Source: an uncultured Rhodospirillaceae bacterium
GTDB taxonomy: Bacteria > Pseudomonadota > Alphaproteobacteria > Reyranellales > Reyranellaceae
NCBI GenBank assembly: GCA_945952105.1
Contig: CAMFGZ010000009.1
Span: 104,789-168,788 of the forward strand
Reading direction: 5' to 3'
Length of the DNA: 64,000 bases
Position 1 is the stretch's first letter, and the number at the start of each line of letters is the position of its first letter. Both the position numbers and the translations under genes were made by a program. Shown in pieces: positions 44,670 to 53,594 of this stretch. The notes beneath the pieces are model-generated. The model was not told the origin of the DNA and did not search any database. It worked only from the letters and a program-made list of their open reading frames with translations.

Positions 44670-45758
44670 TCACTCCCGGTTGGTGAACCGCGCATTGCCG
44701 AGCCCGGTGCCGATCGTCATGACGCCCCAGTGCTCGACGTCCTTCATGTTCGGGACTTCGCTCAACCCCTGAACGACGGCGTCATTGTGAATCAGGATGA
44801 AGACGTCGTGGCCACCGACCTTGGGCAGGTGGGCGGAAAGAGCGGCCGCGAGGCTGAAATCCCTTCCCTCCCAATTGCCCGGCAGGTTCTGTCCGCCTTT
44901 CAGTATGAAGCCGTGATCGTCGATCAGCCCGGGACAGCCGATACCCATGAAGGGTGCGAGCTTGATCTTCTCGTCTTCGGCCCGCTCGATCAGCTTGTTG
45001 ATCATCGCGCCGATCTTCTCGATCGCCTCGTCGCGCTCGGGCCCGTCGTCGGCATGCCGCCAGTGTTGGCGCTTCCAGACGTCGGCCTCCTTGATCTCGC
45101 CGCGCTTGCCGGCATTGAGCTCGACCACGCCGGCGCGGACGTTGGTGCCGCCGATGTCGACGGCGAGGATGGCATCGTGTCCCGCCATCACCCAGCTCGG
45201 GGCGAGATGCACCGCGCCGATCAGCCCGGCCTCGTCGGGATGGTTCTGGATGGCCACAAGCTCGATGGTCACGCCATCGGCCGCCAGCATGATGCTGGCC
45301 CGTCCCATGGCGAGTTCGCCGATGCGGCTCGCGATCATGCCGCCGCCGATCACGATGCGCTGCGTGCCTTTCCAGCTCGGGAGCCGCAGGAAGCGGCGCA
45401 CGACCGTCGCCAGTTCGCCCGCGAACTCTTCGACGACCGTATGCACGAGGCCCGCCGAAACCGGATCGGCGCTGGCCAGCATCTTGTCGAGCTTGGACTT
45501 GGTGATTTCCTCCGTCGGCAGATCGCCGAACGGATCATCTCCGCGCTCCCGCAGGCGGTCCCGCCAGTCGGCCAGGATGGCGCGGAACGCGCGGCGACTC
45601 GCGCGGTCGCCGACGAAGCCTTCCTCGTCGCGTAGTTCCTCGTTGTAAGTGTCGACGGTGACGGCGGGCAGGACTTTCCCGCCGTGGGCAAGGACCGCAG
45701 GCGGGGCGGCCGGCTCGTCAGGCGGCGCGACATCCCGAGCTTCAGACTTCGCGCCCAT
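44670..45758 (-). CDS. ROK-family sugar kinase-like protein with circularly permuted motif order
   Basis: A 362-residue ASKHA-fold protein. The order of motifs is unusual. VIGGG (136-140) and HPDEAGLIGA (173-182), normally at the C-terminus of ROK kinases, come first. DIGGTNVRAG (201-210, ATP phosphate loop), GIGCPG (272-277), HND with the putative catalytic Asp326, and GTGLGN (350-355) come after. The chain ends where normal ROK proteins would continue into the zinc CxCG region, which is absent. Start ATG 45758 with GGGGAGG upstream. It could be a glucokinase-like enzyme; the substrate is unknown. Confidence 0.8.
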   Translation of the reverse strand: MGAKSEARDVAPPDEPAAPPAVLAHGGKVLPAVTVDTYNEELRDEEGFVGDRASRRAFRAILADWRDRLRERGDDPFGDLPTEEITKSKLDKMLASADPVSAGLVHTVVEEFAGELATVVRRFLRLPSWKGTQRIVIGGGMIASRIGELAMGRASIMLAADGVTIELVAIQNHPDEAGLIGAVHLAPSWVMAGHDAILAVDIGGTNVRAGVVELNAGKRGEIKEADVWKRQHWRHADDGPERDEAIEKIGAMINKLIERAEDEKIKLAPFMGIGCPGLIDDHGFILKGGQNLPGNWEGRDFSLAAALSAHLPKVGGHDVFILIHNDAVVQGLSEVPNMKDVEHWGVMTIGTGLGNARFTNRE

Positions 45759-45887
45759 GCACACCTCCCCAATGAGGCCTGTTGAACGAGCGGGGTGCAC
45801 GTAAAGTTCCTGAAACACGTTCTTGACGATTTGCGCCTGCGACCGGAAAGCATGGCAACAATGGGGCGGGTCCGGCGTTGTGCGGCC

Positions 45888-47033
45888 ATGAAACTCTTCA
45901 AGTGCCAGAGCTGCCAGCAGATCCTGTATTTCGAGAACGATGTCTGCGTGAAATGCGGGCACAAGCTCGGATACGTCCCCGAGGTCGCGACGGTGTCGGC
46001 GCTGGAGCCGGAAGGAGAGCTGTGGCGCGCCCTGGCGTCGCCGGACGTACTCTACCGGTTTTGTGCCAATGCCCAGCATGCGGCCTGCAACTGGCTGGTC
46101 GAGGCGAACTCGCCTGAAACCTTCTGTCTCTCCTGCCGGCACAACAGGATGATCCCGGACCTGTCGATCGCCGACAACCTCGCCAACTGGCAGAAGATCG
46201 AGATCGCCAAGCATCGGATGTTCTATTCCCTGCTGCGCCTGAAGCTGCCGACTCCGACCCAGGCCGAATCGCCGGAAGCGGGGCTCGCCTTCGACTTCCT
46301 GGCCGAACTGCCACAGGCGCCGCGCGTCATGACCGGTCACGACAACGGGCTGATCACCCTTGCGCTGGCCGAGGCCGACGACGCGATACGCGAACAGAAC
46401 CGCGTCGCCATGCATGAGCCCTACCGCACACTGATCGGGCATTTCCGGCACGAGATCGGCCACTATTACTGGGATCGTCTGGTGCGCGACGGCGGCCAGC
46501 TCGACGCCTGCCGCGCGGTCTTTGGCGACGACAGCCTGGATTACGGACAGGCCCTGCAGAACCACTACGCCAACGGCGCGCCGGCCAACTGGCAGGACAA
46601 CTTCGTCAGCCAGTACGCGACCTCGCATCCCTGGGAGGATTTCGCCGAGACCTGGGCGCACTATCTCCACATCGTCGACACGCTGGAGATCGCGAGGGCC
46701 TTCGGCCTCTCGACCCAGCCCCGCCTCGCCAAGGGCGAGGAGCTGGACGCGAGTGTCGATTTCGATCCCTATCGCGCGACCGAGATCGGCCAGCTCATCG
46801 ACAGCTGGCTGCCGCTCTCGCTGGCGCTCAACAGCCTCAACCGCGCGATGGGACAGCCCGACCTCTATCCTTTCGTCCTATCGCAGCCGGCGATCGAAAA
46901 GCTGGGTTTCATCCATCGGCTCGTGCACGGTACCCACGTCCCGGTGGCGCAAGTCCCTCCCGGTGCGCGTTTGACCCCCGTGGCGACCCCCGTGGCGACT
47001 TCCGAGGTGCCCCCCGTGGCGCCTGCCGCTTAG
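45888..47033 (+). CDS. Putative zinc-binding metallopeptidase family protein
   Basis: A 381-residue protein. The N-terminus is a zinc ribbon with CQSC and CVKCG, then a second Cys pair in FCLSCRHNRM. The metallopeptidase-like motif HEIGHYYWDRLV is near the middle, with WEDFAETWAHYLHIVDTLE later. This is the 'putative zinc-binding metallopeptidase' family. The tail is a Pro/Val-rich repeat (VATPVATSEVPPVAP). The frame is open from 45795; ATG 45888 gives the MKLFKCQSC start. It is divergent from the ROK gene. Confidence 0.85.
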   Translation: MKLFKCQSCQQILYFENDVCVKCGHKLGYVPEVATVSALEPEGELWRALASPDVLYRFCANAQHAACNWLVEANSPETFCLSCRHNRMIPDLSIADNLANWQKIEIAKHRMFYSLLRLKLPTPTQAESPEAGLAFDFLAELPQAPRVMTGHDNGLITLALAEADDAIREQNRVAMHEPYRTLIGHFRHEIGHYYWDRLVRDGGQLDACRAVFGDDSLDYGQALQNHYANGAPANWQDNFVSQYATSHPWEDFAETWAHYLHIVDTLEIARAFGLSTQPRLAKGEELDASVDFDPYRATEIGQLIDSWLPLSLALNSLNRAMGQPDLYPFVLSQPAIEKLGFIHRLVHGTHVPVAQVPPGARLTPVATPVATSEVPPVAPAA

Positions 47034-47039
47034 CTCGCC

Positions 47040-47810
47040 TCAGCGGTGCTTCTGCTGGCGATAGTGATCGGCCAGCGCATCACGGCCGAAATCGGCGGTG
47101 AAGCCGCGCCAGACAGCGTGAATGTGATTGGCGTCGTTCTGGGTGTTGTCGTGCTCGATCAGCGCGACGGGCCGTGGACGCGGAAGTAATGCGCCTCGCC
47201 GGACGTCAGCGAGCCCGCCCAGGCGAAGCGGAACGCCATCAGACCCTGCTCCATCACGCGCTGCTTCTGTCGCGCCAGCGGGTCGGCGGCAAGCGTGCCG
47301 AGGAAACGGTCCAGCAGGGTCTCGACCAGCGTGTGTTGGGCGCCGGTCATCTCTCCCAGCAGCAGGCCCTTCGGGTTGCCGAGATGCTGCTCGCGTTGCG
47401 GGCTCGCGACGATCTCGCCGAACGAGCGGTTGGCGATGGTCGCAGCCTTTCGTTGCCGCTCGTCGAGGCCACGCTGGTTCAGCACCGAAGCGAAGAGGGC
47501 GCGGGCCGCGTCGGCGTGGCTGGCGCGCATTTCGCCGAGGGCGAGACCCGGGCGGCTGCGCGGGATGTAGTGCCAGTCGAGTCGATTGCCCGAGTCGAAA
47601 GCGATCATCGCCTTCTGACGCTGGCCGTCGTCGAGCGAAAGCAGGAAGCGGTTGGCCGCGTCGGTAATGCGCCGGGCGGCATCGACCGTCTGCGCGATGG
47701 CGGCGCCGAACGGCAGCAGGGCCGTCGCGGCCAAAACGGTCCGCCGTGCCGGCGGGCCGTGATGATGAAGGGGGGTCCTCGTCGTTCGGATACCAGCCGT
47801 CGTGCGGCAT
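47040..47810 (-). pseudogene. DUF3500-family gene broken by two frame changes
   Basis: The product is readable only by switching frame twice. From ATG 47810 the frame MPHDGWYPNDEDPP runs into a run of six C (47770-47775); the next frame continues as a Tat-like RRTVLAATALLPFGAA and the DUF3500 body to SGEAHYFRVHGP. Near 47168 the frame shifts again to the conserved ending ALIEHDNTQNDANHIHAVW, closing at 47040. One extra C in the run and one missing base near 47168 would restore a single roughly 256-codon gene. It is either a pseudogene or a pair of sequence errors. It lies 10 bases after the redoxin gene. Confidence 0.8.
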
Positions 47811-47820
47811 GGCCGGTGCG

Positions 47821-48462
47821 TCAGGTCGAGGTCTTCGGATACTTCAGCATGCAGCCGTAGGCGCGCGTCGAAGAATCGGCGACCTGCTGGCCGGCCTGCA
47901 CCTGGCCCAGCGCCACGCGGACATACTGTGTGGCCTTGGGAATGTCGGCAACGCTCGACGAGGGGATCGAGTCGATGCCGCCCTTGTAGACCAGCGTGCC
48001 GTTGGCATCGATGATGTACATGTGCGGGGTCACGGTGGCGCCGTAGGCGCGCGCGACCTTGCTCTGCGGGTCGAGCAGCACGGCGGCGGGCGCGGCGTTG
48101 CGGCTCTTGGTGAGATCGTTCGCCTGCTGGGCCGTGACATGGCCCTGTTCGCCGGCGGCCGAGGAGGCGACGGTCAGCCAGACGACGCCCTTGGCGGCGG
48201 CTTCGCGTTGCTGATCCTGCATATTGTTGGCGGTGTAGTGCTTGCGAACATACGGGCAATCGTGATTCGTCGTCTCGAGCACGACGATCTTGCCCTTGAG
48301 GTCGGCCAGCGACCAGGTCTTGCCGTTGCTGTCCACGGCGCTGAATTGCGGCGCGGGCTTGCCGATGTCGGGGCTCGTGGTGGCGAAAGCGCCGGCCGGG
48401 GCGACGGCGATCGCGGCGCTGCCCAGCAAAAGGGTACGACGGGGGACATTCAGCTTCGACAT
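47821..48462 (-). CDS. Exported thioredoxin-like (AhpC/TSA-type) redoxin
   Basis: A 213-residue protein. Residues 1-28 form a Tat-type signal (VPRRTLLLGSAAIAVAPAGAFA). The thioredoxin fold follows with PDIGKPAPQFSAVDSNGK and a single active-site-region cysteine in TTNHDCPYVRKHY, instead of CxxC. VTPHMYIIDANGTLVYKGGID is the cis-Pro region. It is probably a periplasmic redoxin serviced by the DsbD encoded 9 bases upstream. Confidence 0.87.
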   Translation of the reverse strand: MSKLNVPRRTLLLGSAAIAVAPAGAFATTSPDIGKPAPQFSAVDSNGKTWSLADLKGKIVVLETTNHDCPYVRKHYTANNMQDQQREAAAKGVVWLTVASSAAGEQGHVTAQQANDLTKSRNAAPAAVLLDPQSKVARAYGATVTPHMYIIDANGTLVYKGGIDSIPSSSVADIPKATQYVRVALGQVQAGQQVADSSTRAYGCMLKYPKTST

Positions 48463-48471
48463 GATGACCTC

Positions 48472-50607
48472 CTAGCGCTTGGCTTGTTGGATTGACGACA
48501 GTTCCGACAGGATCAGCGACTCGGTGAGGACCTGCGGCAGGATCTTCGGCCGGTCTGCCCCCGGCGCCCAGAAGAGATAGAGCGGGACGCCGGCGCGGCC
48601 GAGTTCCTTCAGGACGCCGGTGATCTCGGCATCCCGATTGGTCCAGTCACCCTTGAGCTTGACGACACCCGCCTGCTCGAAGGCCTTGCGGACGGCGGGG
48701 ACCTCGAGCGCGACCCGCTCGTTGACCAGGCAGGTAATGCACCAGGCGGCGGTGAAGTCCACGAACACCGGCTTGCCGGCGGCGACGGCCTCGGCCATGC
48801 GAGCGCGCGAGAAACGCTCCCAGCCGTCGAAGTTGACGCCGGCCTGTGCGCCGCCCGACGCAGAGGCGGCGGTCGCGGGACTGTCGTCCAGCTTGAGCGT
48901 CGCGGCGAAGGCGAGCAGCACTGCGGCGGCGGCGAGACCGCGGCGCAGCCAGGTCCCGGCCGAGGCGCCGCTGCCGATCCGCAGCAGCCAGATCGCAAAG
49001 GCGATCAGGATCATGCCGCCCAGAGCGTAGAGCACGCCGTCGGCACCGGTCTGCTGGGTCAACACCCAGATCATCCAGACGGCGGAGGCATACATCGGGA
49101 AGGCGAGGAACTGGCGCAGCCGGTCCATCCAGGCACCGGGTCGCGGCATGAGCCGCTGCAGCGCCGGCGTCATCGACAGCGCGAGGTAGGGAAGGGCGAG
49201 GCCGAGGCCCATCGCCAGCAGCACCGCCACGGTGGCGGGCGCGGGCTGGCTGAGCGCGAAGCCCAGCGCCGCGGCCATGAACGGCGCGGTACAGGGCGTC
49301 GCCACGATCACCGCCAGAACGCCGGTGAAGAAGGCGCCGGTGGTCCCGCCGCGCGAGACCAGTCCCTGTCCGACACCGGCCAGGCGTCCGCCGACCTCGA
49401 ACACGCCGGAGAGGTTCAGGCCGACGACGAAGAAAAGATAGGCGATCAGCAGCGAGAAGACCGGCGACTGAAACTGGAAGCCCCAGCTCACCTCGCCCGC
49501 GGCCGAGCGGATCGCGATCACCGCACCCGCCATGGCGGCAAACGAGACCAGTACGCCGGCGGTGTAGGCGATGCCGTCGCGGCGCATCGCGCTCTGCTCG
49601 TGACCGGCGAGGCGCGCGAAGGCCGCGGCCTTCATGGCGAGCACCGGGAAGACGCAGGGCATCAGGTTCAGGATCAGGCCGCCCAGCAGGGCGAACAGCA
49701 ACGCCTGCACCAGTGAGATCTCCTCGGCGCCCACCGCGTTCGCCAGGGACACCGAGGAACCAGTTGGCACGAAGGCGGGATCGAGTTTGGCCGAGAGATC
49801 GAAAGCCTGCTTCACGCTGCCGTCGGCGGTCTTCTCCGTGAGGACCAGCGTGCCGGCAAGTTCGGCGGGCATCGCGGACTTGGCGTCCCCCTTCTTCAGC
49901 GGGATGCGGATGCCCTCGGCAGTTACCGTGGCATTCTGCCGGGCCATGGTGGCGACCGGGCCCCATTCGGCGGGGAAGAAATAGATGTCGCCGACCGCGT
50001 CGGCCTTCAGGCCCCTGGCCTCGACCAGCAGGGTCGGATCGCCGGCCTTCGACACGCCGTAACGCGCGGGCCATGGGCTCTGCGTCGGCACCGCGCGGCG
50101 CGCCTGCTCGAACAGGGTGCGCGTTTCGGGCGAGGCCGGCGTCGTCGCGGCGCCGCTCGGCAGCACCAGCTCGAACTTGCCCTCCTCAGGGATGCAGACA
50201 TCCTCGCAGACCAGCCAGTTGGCTTCGGCGGCGACCGTCAGCGGCCCTGTGAGATTGGCCGGCGGCGTGATGCGCACCAGCAGCACCGACTCGTCCTTGA
50301 AGCCGTAATTGATGACGCCGCCGATATCGAAGCGCGTCGGCGCCGGCCAGACGATCGGATCGGCCTTGGCGCCTTCGGGCAGCTTCCAGGCGATTTCCGT
50401 CGGCAGGCCCGACTCGCCGGGATTCTTCCAGTAGGTATGCCACTTCGGCCGCATCGTCTGGCGCAGGCCTACCCAGAACGGCTCACCTGGCTTGACCGTC
50501 GAGACTTCGGACAGAAGCTCGGAGCGCACATTGTCGGTCTGCACGACAGTCTGCGCAAAAGCCGGGCTTGCCAGCAAAACGAGCAGAAGGACGAGGAAGC
50601 GTGCCAT
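48472..50607 (-). CDS. Protein-disulfide reductase DsbD family (ScsB-like)
   Basis: A 711-residue protein. A signal peptide is followed by an N-terminal periplasmic domain (about 20-270, with VCEDVCIPEEG), a roughly 8-helix membrane domain (about 285-590, with LMPCVFPVLAMK and ATPCTAPFMAAA), and a C-terminal thioredoxin domain with AAWCITCLVNE. It carries electrons from cytoplasmic thioredoxin to periplasmic partners. It heads the DsbD-redoxin-DUF3500 group, so the redoxin is a likely client. Confidence 0.9.
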   Translation of the reverse strand: MARFLVLLLVLLASPAFAQTVVQTDNVRSELLSEVSTVKPGEPFWVGLRQTMRPKWHTYWKNPGESGLPTEIAWKLPEGAKADPIVWPAPTRFDIGGVINYGFKDESVLLVRITPPANLTGPLTVAAEANWLVCEDVCIPEEGKFELVLPSGAATTPASPETRTLFEQARRAVPTQSPWPARYGVSKAGDPTLLVEARGLKADAVGDIYFFPAEWGPVATMARQNATVTAEGIRIPLKKGDAKSAMPAELAGTLVLTEKTADGSVKQAFDLSAKLDPAFVPTGSSVSLANAVGAEEISLVQALLFALLGGLILNLMPCVFPVLAMKAAAFARLAGHEQSAMRRDGIAYTAGVLVSFAAMAGAVIAIRSAAGEVSWGFQFQSPVFSLLIAYLFFVVGLNLSGVFEVGGRLAGVGQGLVSRGGTTGAFFTGVLAVIVATPCTAPFMAAALGFALSQPAPATVAVLLAMGLGLALPYLALSMTPALQRLMPRPGAWMDRLRQFLAFPMYASAVWMIWVLTQQTGADGVLYALGGMILIAFAIWLLRIGSGASAGTWLRRGLAAAAVLLAFAATLKLDDSPATAASASGGAQAGVNFDGWERFSRARMAEAVAAGKPVFVDFTAAWCITCLVNERVALEVPAVRKAFEQAGVVKLKGDWTNRDAEITGVLKELGRAGVPLYLFWAPGADRPKILPQVLTESLILSELSSIQQAKR

Positions 50608-50722
50608 CGCTTTCTAAGTGACCCCGGCCGATGGCGCTGGCAAGGCAATCCGGATCAAGCCGCCGTGATATTTTGCCCGATATCCTGTGAACGACTAAGG
50701 TCTTGGTAAGACTGGAGAATTC

Positions 50723-51946
50723 ATGTTGAGACTGGATAAAGGGCGCCTCCTCGGCGCTCTCGGCGAGCTGGCGTCCATCGGTGCGATCGAAGGAGGCGGC
50801 TGCGCGCGGCTGGCGCTGACCGATGACGACAGGCTCGGCCGCGATCTTGTCGTGGGCTGGATGAAGGCGCTGGGCCTCGCCGTGACGGTCGACGCGATCG
50901 GCAACGTGATCGGCGTGCGCGCCGGTCGGGAGACTCTGGCGCCCATCATGACTGGCAGCCACATCGATACGGTGCGCACCGGCGGGCGCTACGACGGTAA
51001 TTACGGCGTGCTGGCAGGGCTCGAGGTCGTGAGGACGCTGAACGAGGCCGGCGTGACGACGCGCCGGCCGATCGCTGTCGCCTTCTTCACCAACGAGGAG
51101 GGTGCGCGCTTCCAGCCGGACATGATGGGGAGCCTCGTCTATGTCGGCGGTATCGGCCTGAACGAAGCCTACGCCGCGTCCGACAAGGACGGCGCCTCGG
51201 TCGGCGACGAGCTGCGCCGCATCGGTTATCTCGGGCCGGTGAAGCCCGGCGCGCTCAAGCCGCACGCCTTCGTCGAGCTGCATATCGAGCAGGGACCGAT
51301 CCTCGACGAGGAGAAGGTGCAGATCGGCGTCGTCGAGAGCGTGCAGGGCATCTCCTGGACCGAGTACACCGTGACCGGCGTGTCGAACCATGCTGGCACC
51401 ACGCCGATGCGCCTGCGCCGCGACGCGGGCTATCTCGCGGCCTCGGTCAATCTCTTCGCGCGCAAGCTCGCCCGGGAGATGGGCGGCGACCAGGTGGCCA
51501 CGGTGGGTGCGCTGGCGCTGCGGCCCAACCTCATCAACGTTGTGCCCAACCGGGCGATCTTCTCGGTCGACCTGCGCAACACCGACGAGGCGAAGCTCAA
51601 GGAGGCCGAAGCACGTGTTGCCGCGCACATCGCCGAAGTGGCGAAGGCCGAGCGGGTCGAGGTCGAGGCCAAGGTGCTGGCGCGCTTCGAGCCCGTGATC
51701 TTCGATGCGGGCCTCGTCGACCGGGTCGAGCGTCACGCGAGGGCGCTGTCGCTCAGCACACGCCGCATGCCCTCGGGCGCCGGCCACGACGCGCAGATGA
51801 TGCAGCGCCTCTGCCCGACGGCGATGATCTTCGTGCCATCCGTCGACGGCCTCAGCCACAACGTGAAGGAACACACCGAAGCCGCCGACCTCGCCGCGGG
51901 CGCGCAGGTGCTGCTGAACGTGATGCTGGAACTGGCCGAAAACTAG
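50723..51946 (+). CDS. M20-family amidohydrolase (hydantoinase/N-carbamoyl-L-amino acid hydrolase type)
   Basis: A 407-residue di-zinc amidohydrolase. Metal ligands are in GSHIDTVRTGGRYDGNYG, FFTNEEGARF, ELHIEQGPILDEE and the C-terminal SGAGHDAQMMQ and GLSHNVKEHT. The family cleaves N-carbamoyl amino acids, allantoate or ureidoglycolate-type substrates. ggaga lies 4-8 bases before ATG 50723. It sits upstream of the FadR-type regulator and a D-carbamoylase. Confidence 0.88.
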   Translation: MLRLDKGRLLGALGELASIGAIEGGGCARLALTDDDRLGRDLVVGWMKALGLAVTVDAIGNVIGVRAGRETLAPIMTGSHIDTVRTGGRYDGNYGVLAGLEVVRTLNEAGVTTRRPIAVAFFTNEEGARFQPDMMGSLVYVGGIGLNEAYAASDKDGASVGDELRRIGYLGPVKPGALKPHAFVELHIEQGPILDEEKVQIGVVESVQGISWTEYTVTGVSNHAGTTPMRLRRDAGYLAASVNLFARKLAREMGGDQVATVGALALRPNLINVVPNRAIFSVDLRNTDEAKLKEAEARVAAHIAEVAKAERVEVEAKVLARFEPVIFDAGLVDRVERHARALSLSTRRMPSGAGHDAQMMQRLCPTAMIFVPSVDGLSHNVKEHTEAADLAAGAQVLLNVMLELAEN

Positions 51947-51989
51947 CTTCTGCACGGCGGTCGGCAATTCCGGCGCTTGTATTCCTGAA

Positions 51990-52000
51990 TTGTCTGACAA
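51990..52000. promoter_or_regulatory. FadR-type GntR operator
   Basis: TTGTCTGACAA is a perfect inverted repeat and matches the FadR-subfamily operator pattern TNGTNNNACNA at every fixed position. It lies 26 bases before the ATG of the FadR-type regulator, which suggests autoregulation and control of the downstream genes. Confidence 0.75.
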
Positions 52001-52025
52001 CTTGGCGGCGGCTAGCATCTGGCCG

Positions 52026-52751
52026 ATGGCCGACAGAGAGATCGCCAACAATCTTGCCGAGCAGGTGATGGCGCGGCTGAGCGCCGACATTCGCGGCGGA
52101 AGGCTCGCACCCGGCGCGCGGCTGCCGACCGAGCAGGCGCTGACCGAAGAGCTGGGCGTAAGCCGCACCGTGGTGCGCGAAGCCGTGGCCGCCCTGCGCG
52201 CCGACGGGCTGGTGGTGACGCGTCGTGGCTCCGGCGCCTATGTCGCCGATCCGGCGGCCGGGCCCTTCCGCATCGTGCCGCCGCGCGCCTCTTCGCTGTC
52301 CGACATCCTGAACGTCATGGAACTGCGGCTGGCGGTCGAGGTGCAGGCGGCGGGCCTTGCCGCCGAACGTGCCGGCCGAAAGCAGCTTGCCCCGATTCGC
52401 GCGGCCCTGCGCAACGTCGACGCCGCCCTGCAACGTGGCGAGGGCGCGGTCGCCGAGGATTTCGCCTTCCATCGGGCCATCGCCGAGGCCACCGGCAACG
52501 ACCAGTTTCCGCGCTTTCTCGCCTATCTCGGCAGCCACGTGATCCCGCGCCAGAGTGTGCGGCTGAAGGTCGACACGCCGGCCGAGCGCCGTCTCTATCT
52601 CGAACGCATCCAGGTCGAGCATACGCGCATCGTGACGGCGATCGCCGACGGAGGTCCCGTGGAAGCGCGGCGCGCCATGCGCGACCATCTCACACGCTCG
52701 CTCGAACGCTATCGAAAACTGGCAGGAGGAAACAGGAATGGCCGACGCTAA
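52026..52751 (+). CDS. FadR-subfamily GntR transcriptional regulator
   Basis: A 241-residue regulator. The N-terminal winged helix (about 5-75) has RLPTEQALTEELGVSRTVVREAVAALRADGLV, and the C-terminal all-helical FCD ligand domain has FAFHRAIAEATGN and a late His-Ile-Arg metal region (RIQVEHTRIVTAI). Such regulators respond to organic acids, often uronates. The start ATG 52026 is preferred over TTG 51990, which lies inside the operator. It overlaps the uronate dehydrogenase-like gene by 14 bases. Confidence 0.9.
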   Translation: MADREIANNLAEQVMARLSADIRGGRLAPGARLPTEQALTEELGVSRTVVREAVAALRADGLVVTRRGSGAYVADPAAGPFRIVPPRASSLSDILNVMELRLAVEVQAAGLAAERAGRKQLAPIRAALRNVDAALQRGEGAVAEDFAFHRAIAEATGNDQFPRFLAYLGSHVIPRQSVRLKVDTPAERRLYLERIQVEHTRIVTAIADGGPVEARRAMRDHLTRSLERYRKLAGGNRNGRR

Positions 52752-53565
52752 GAATCGCCGTATCGTCTTCACCGGCGCCGCCGGCGGCATCGGCACCATG
52801 ACGCGGCCGTTGCTGGCCAAACTCTATCCCGGCCTGGTGCTCAGTGACCGGGTGAAACCTGCTGACCTTCAGCCGGGCGAAACCTTCGTTGCTGCCGATC
52901 TCACCAAGCCGGACGAAGTCGCCGCGGTGCTGAAGGGCGCCGACAGCGTCATCCACCTCGGCGGTCATTCGGTCGAGGGCACCTGGGACCAGATCCTGCA
53001 GGCCAACATCATCGGTTGCTACAATGTCTTCGAGGCGGCGCGCGAAGCCGGCGTGAAGCGGATCATCTTCGCCTCGTCCAACCATGCGATCGGCTTCTAC
53101 TCGCGCAAGAAGCGCATCGGCACCAACCTCACGGTCCGGCCCGACAGCCGCTACGGCGTCAGCAAGGTGTTCGGCGAATCGCTGGGCTCGCTCTATTCCG
53201 ACAAGCATGGGATCGGCGTGACATGCCTGCGCATCGGCAATGTCGGCCCCGTGCCGCTCGACGTACGCCGTCTCTCGATCTGGATCTCGCCGCGCGATCT
53301 CGTGCAGCTCTTCCGGATTGGCCTCGATCATCCCGACCTCCGCTACGAGATCTTCTATGGCGCGTCGGACAATGCCGCCGGCTGGTGGGACAATTCGCGC
53401 GCCGAGAAGCTGGGCTATCGTCCGCAGGACAAGGCCGAGGATCATCGGGCGCACGCCGAGGCGGAGCAGGCAAAGATCGGACCAGATCCGGTCGGAGATC
53501 TCTTCCAGGGCGGCACTTTTTGCTCGGCTGAGTTCACCAACGACGTGAAGCGCATCGGCTCCTAG
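52738..53565 (+). CDS. udh: Uronate dehydrogenase-like NAD-dependent epimerase family protein
   Basis: A 275-residue extended SDR. GAAGGIG is near residues 13-19, HLGGHSVE at about 79-86, the Ser region is FASSNHAIGFY, and YGVSK provides catalytic Tyr and Lys. SSNHAIGFY, DNAAGWWDNS and FQGGTF match uronate dehydrogenases, which oxidise uronic acids to lactones. The coupling to a FadR-type regulator supports a role in sugar-acid use, while the neighbouring carbamoylases do not. Substrate unproven. Confidence 0.82.
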   Translation: MADAKNRRIVFTGAAGGIGTMTRPLLAKLYPGLVLSDRVKPADLQPGETFVAADLTKPDEVAAVLKGADSVIHLGGHSVEGTWDQILQANIIGCYNVFEAAREAGVKRIIFASSNHAIGFYSRKKRIGTNLTVRPDSRYGVSKVFGESLGSLYSDKHGIGVTCLRIGNVGPVPLDVRRLSIWISPRDLVQLFRIGLDHPDLRYEIFYGASDNAAGWWDNSRAEKLGYRPQDKAEDHRAHAEAEQAKIGPDPVGDLFQGGTFCSAEFTNDVKRIGS

Positions 53566-53594
53566 GGGCTATACTCGTCGCCGAAGAGGTGACG

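Noticed and set aside
45759..46670. N-terminal extension of the ROK-like frame
   Set aside because: It overlaps the divergent metallopeptidase gene in an unrelated frame; a strong ribosome site marks ATG 45758.
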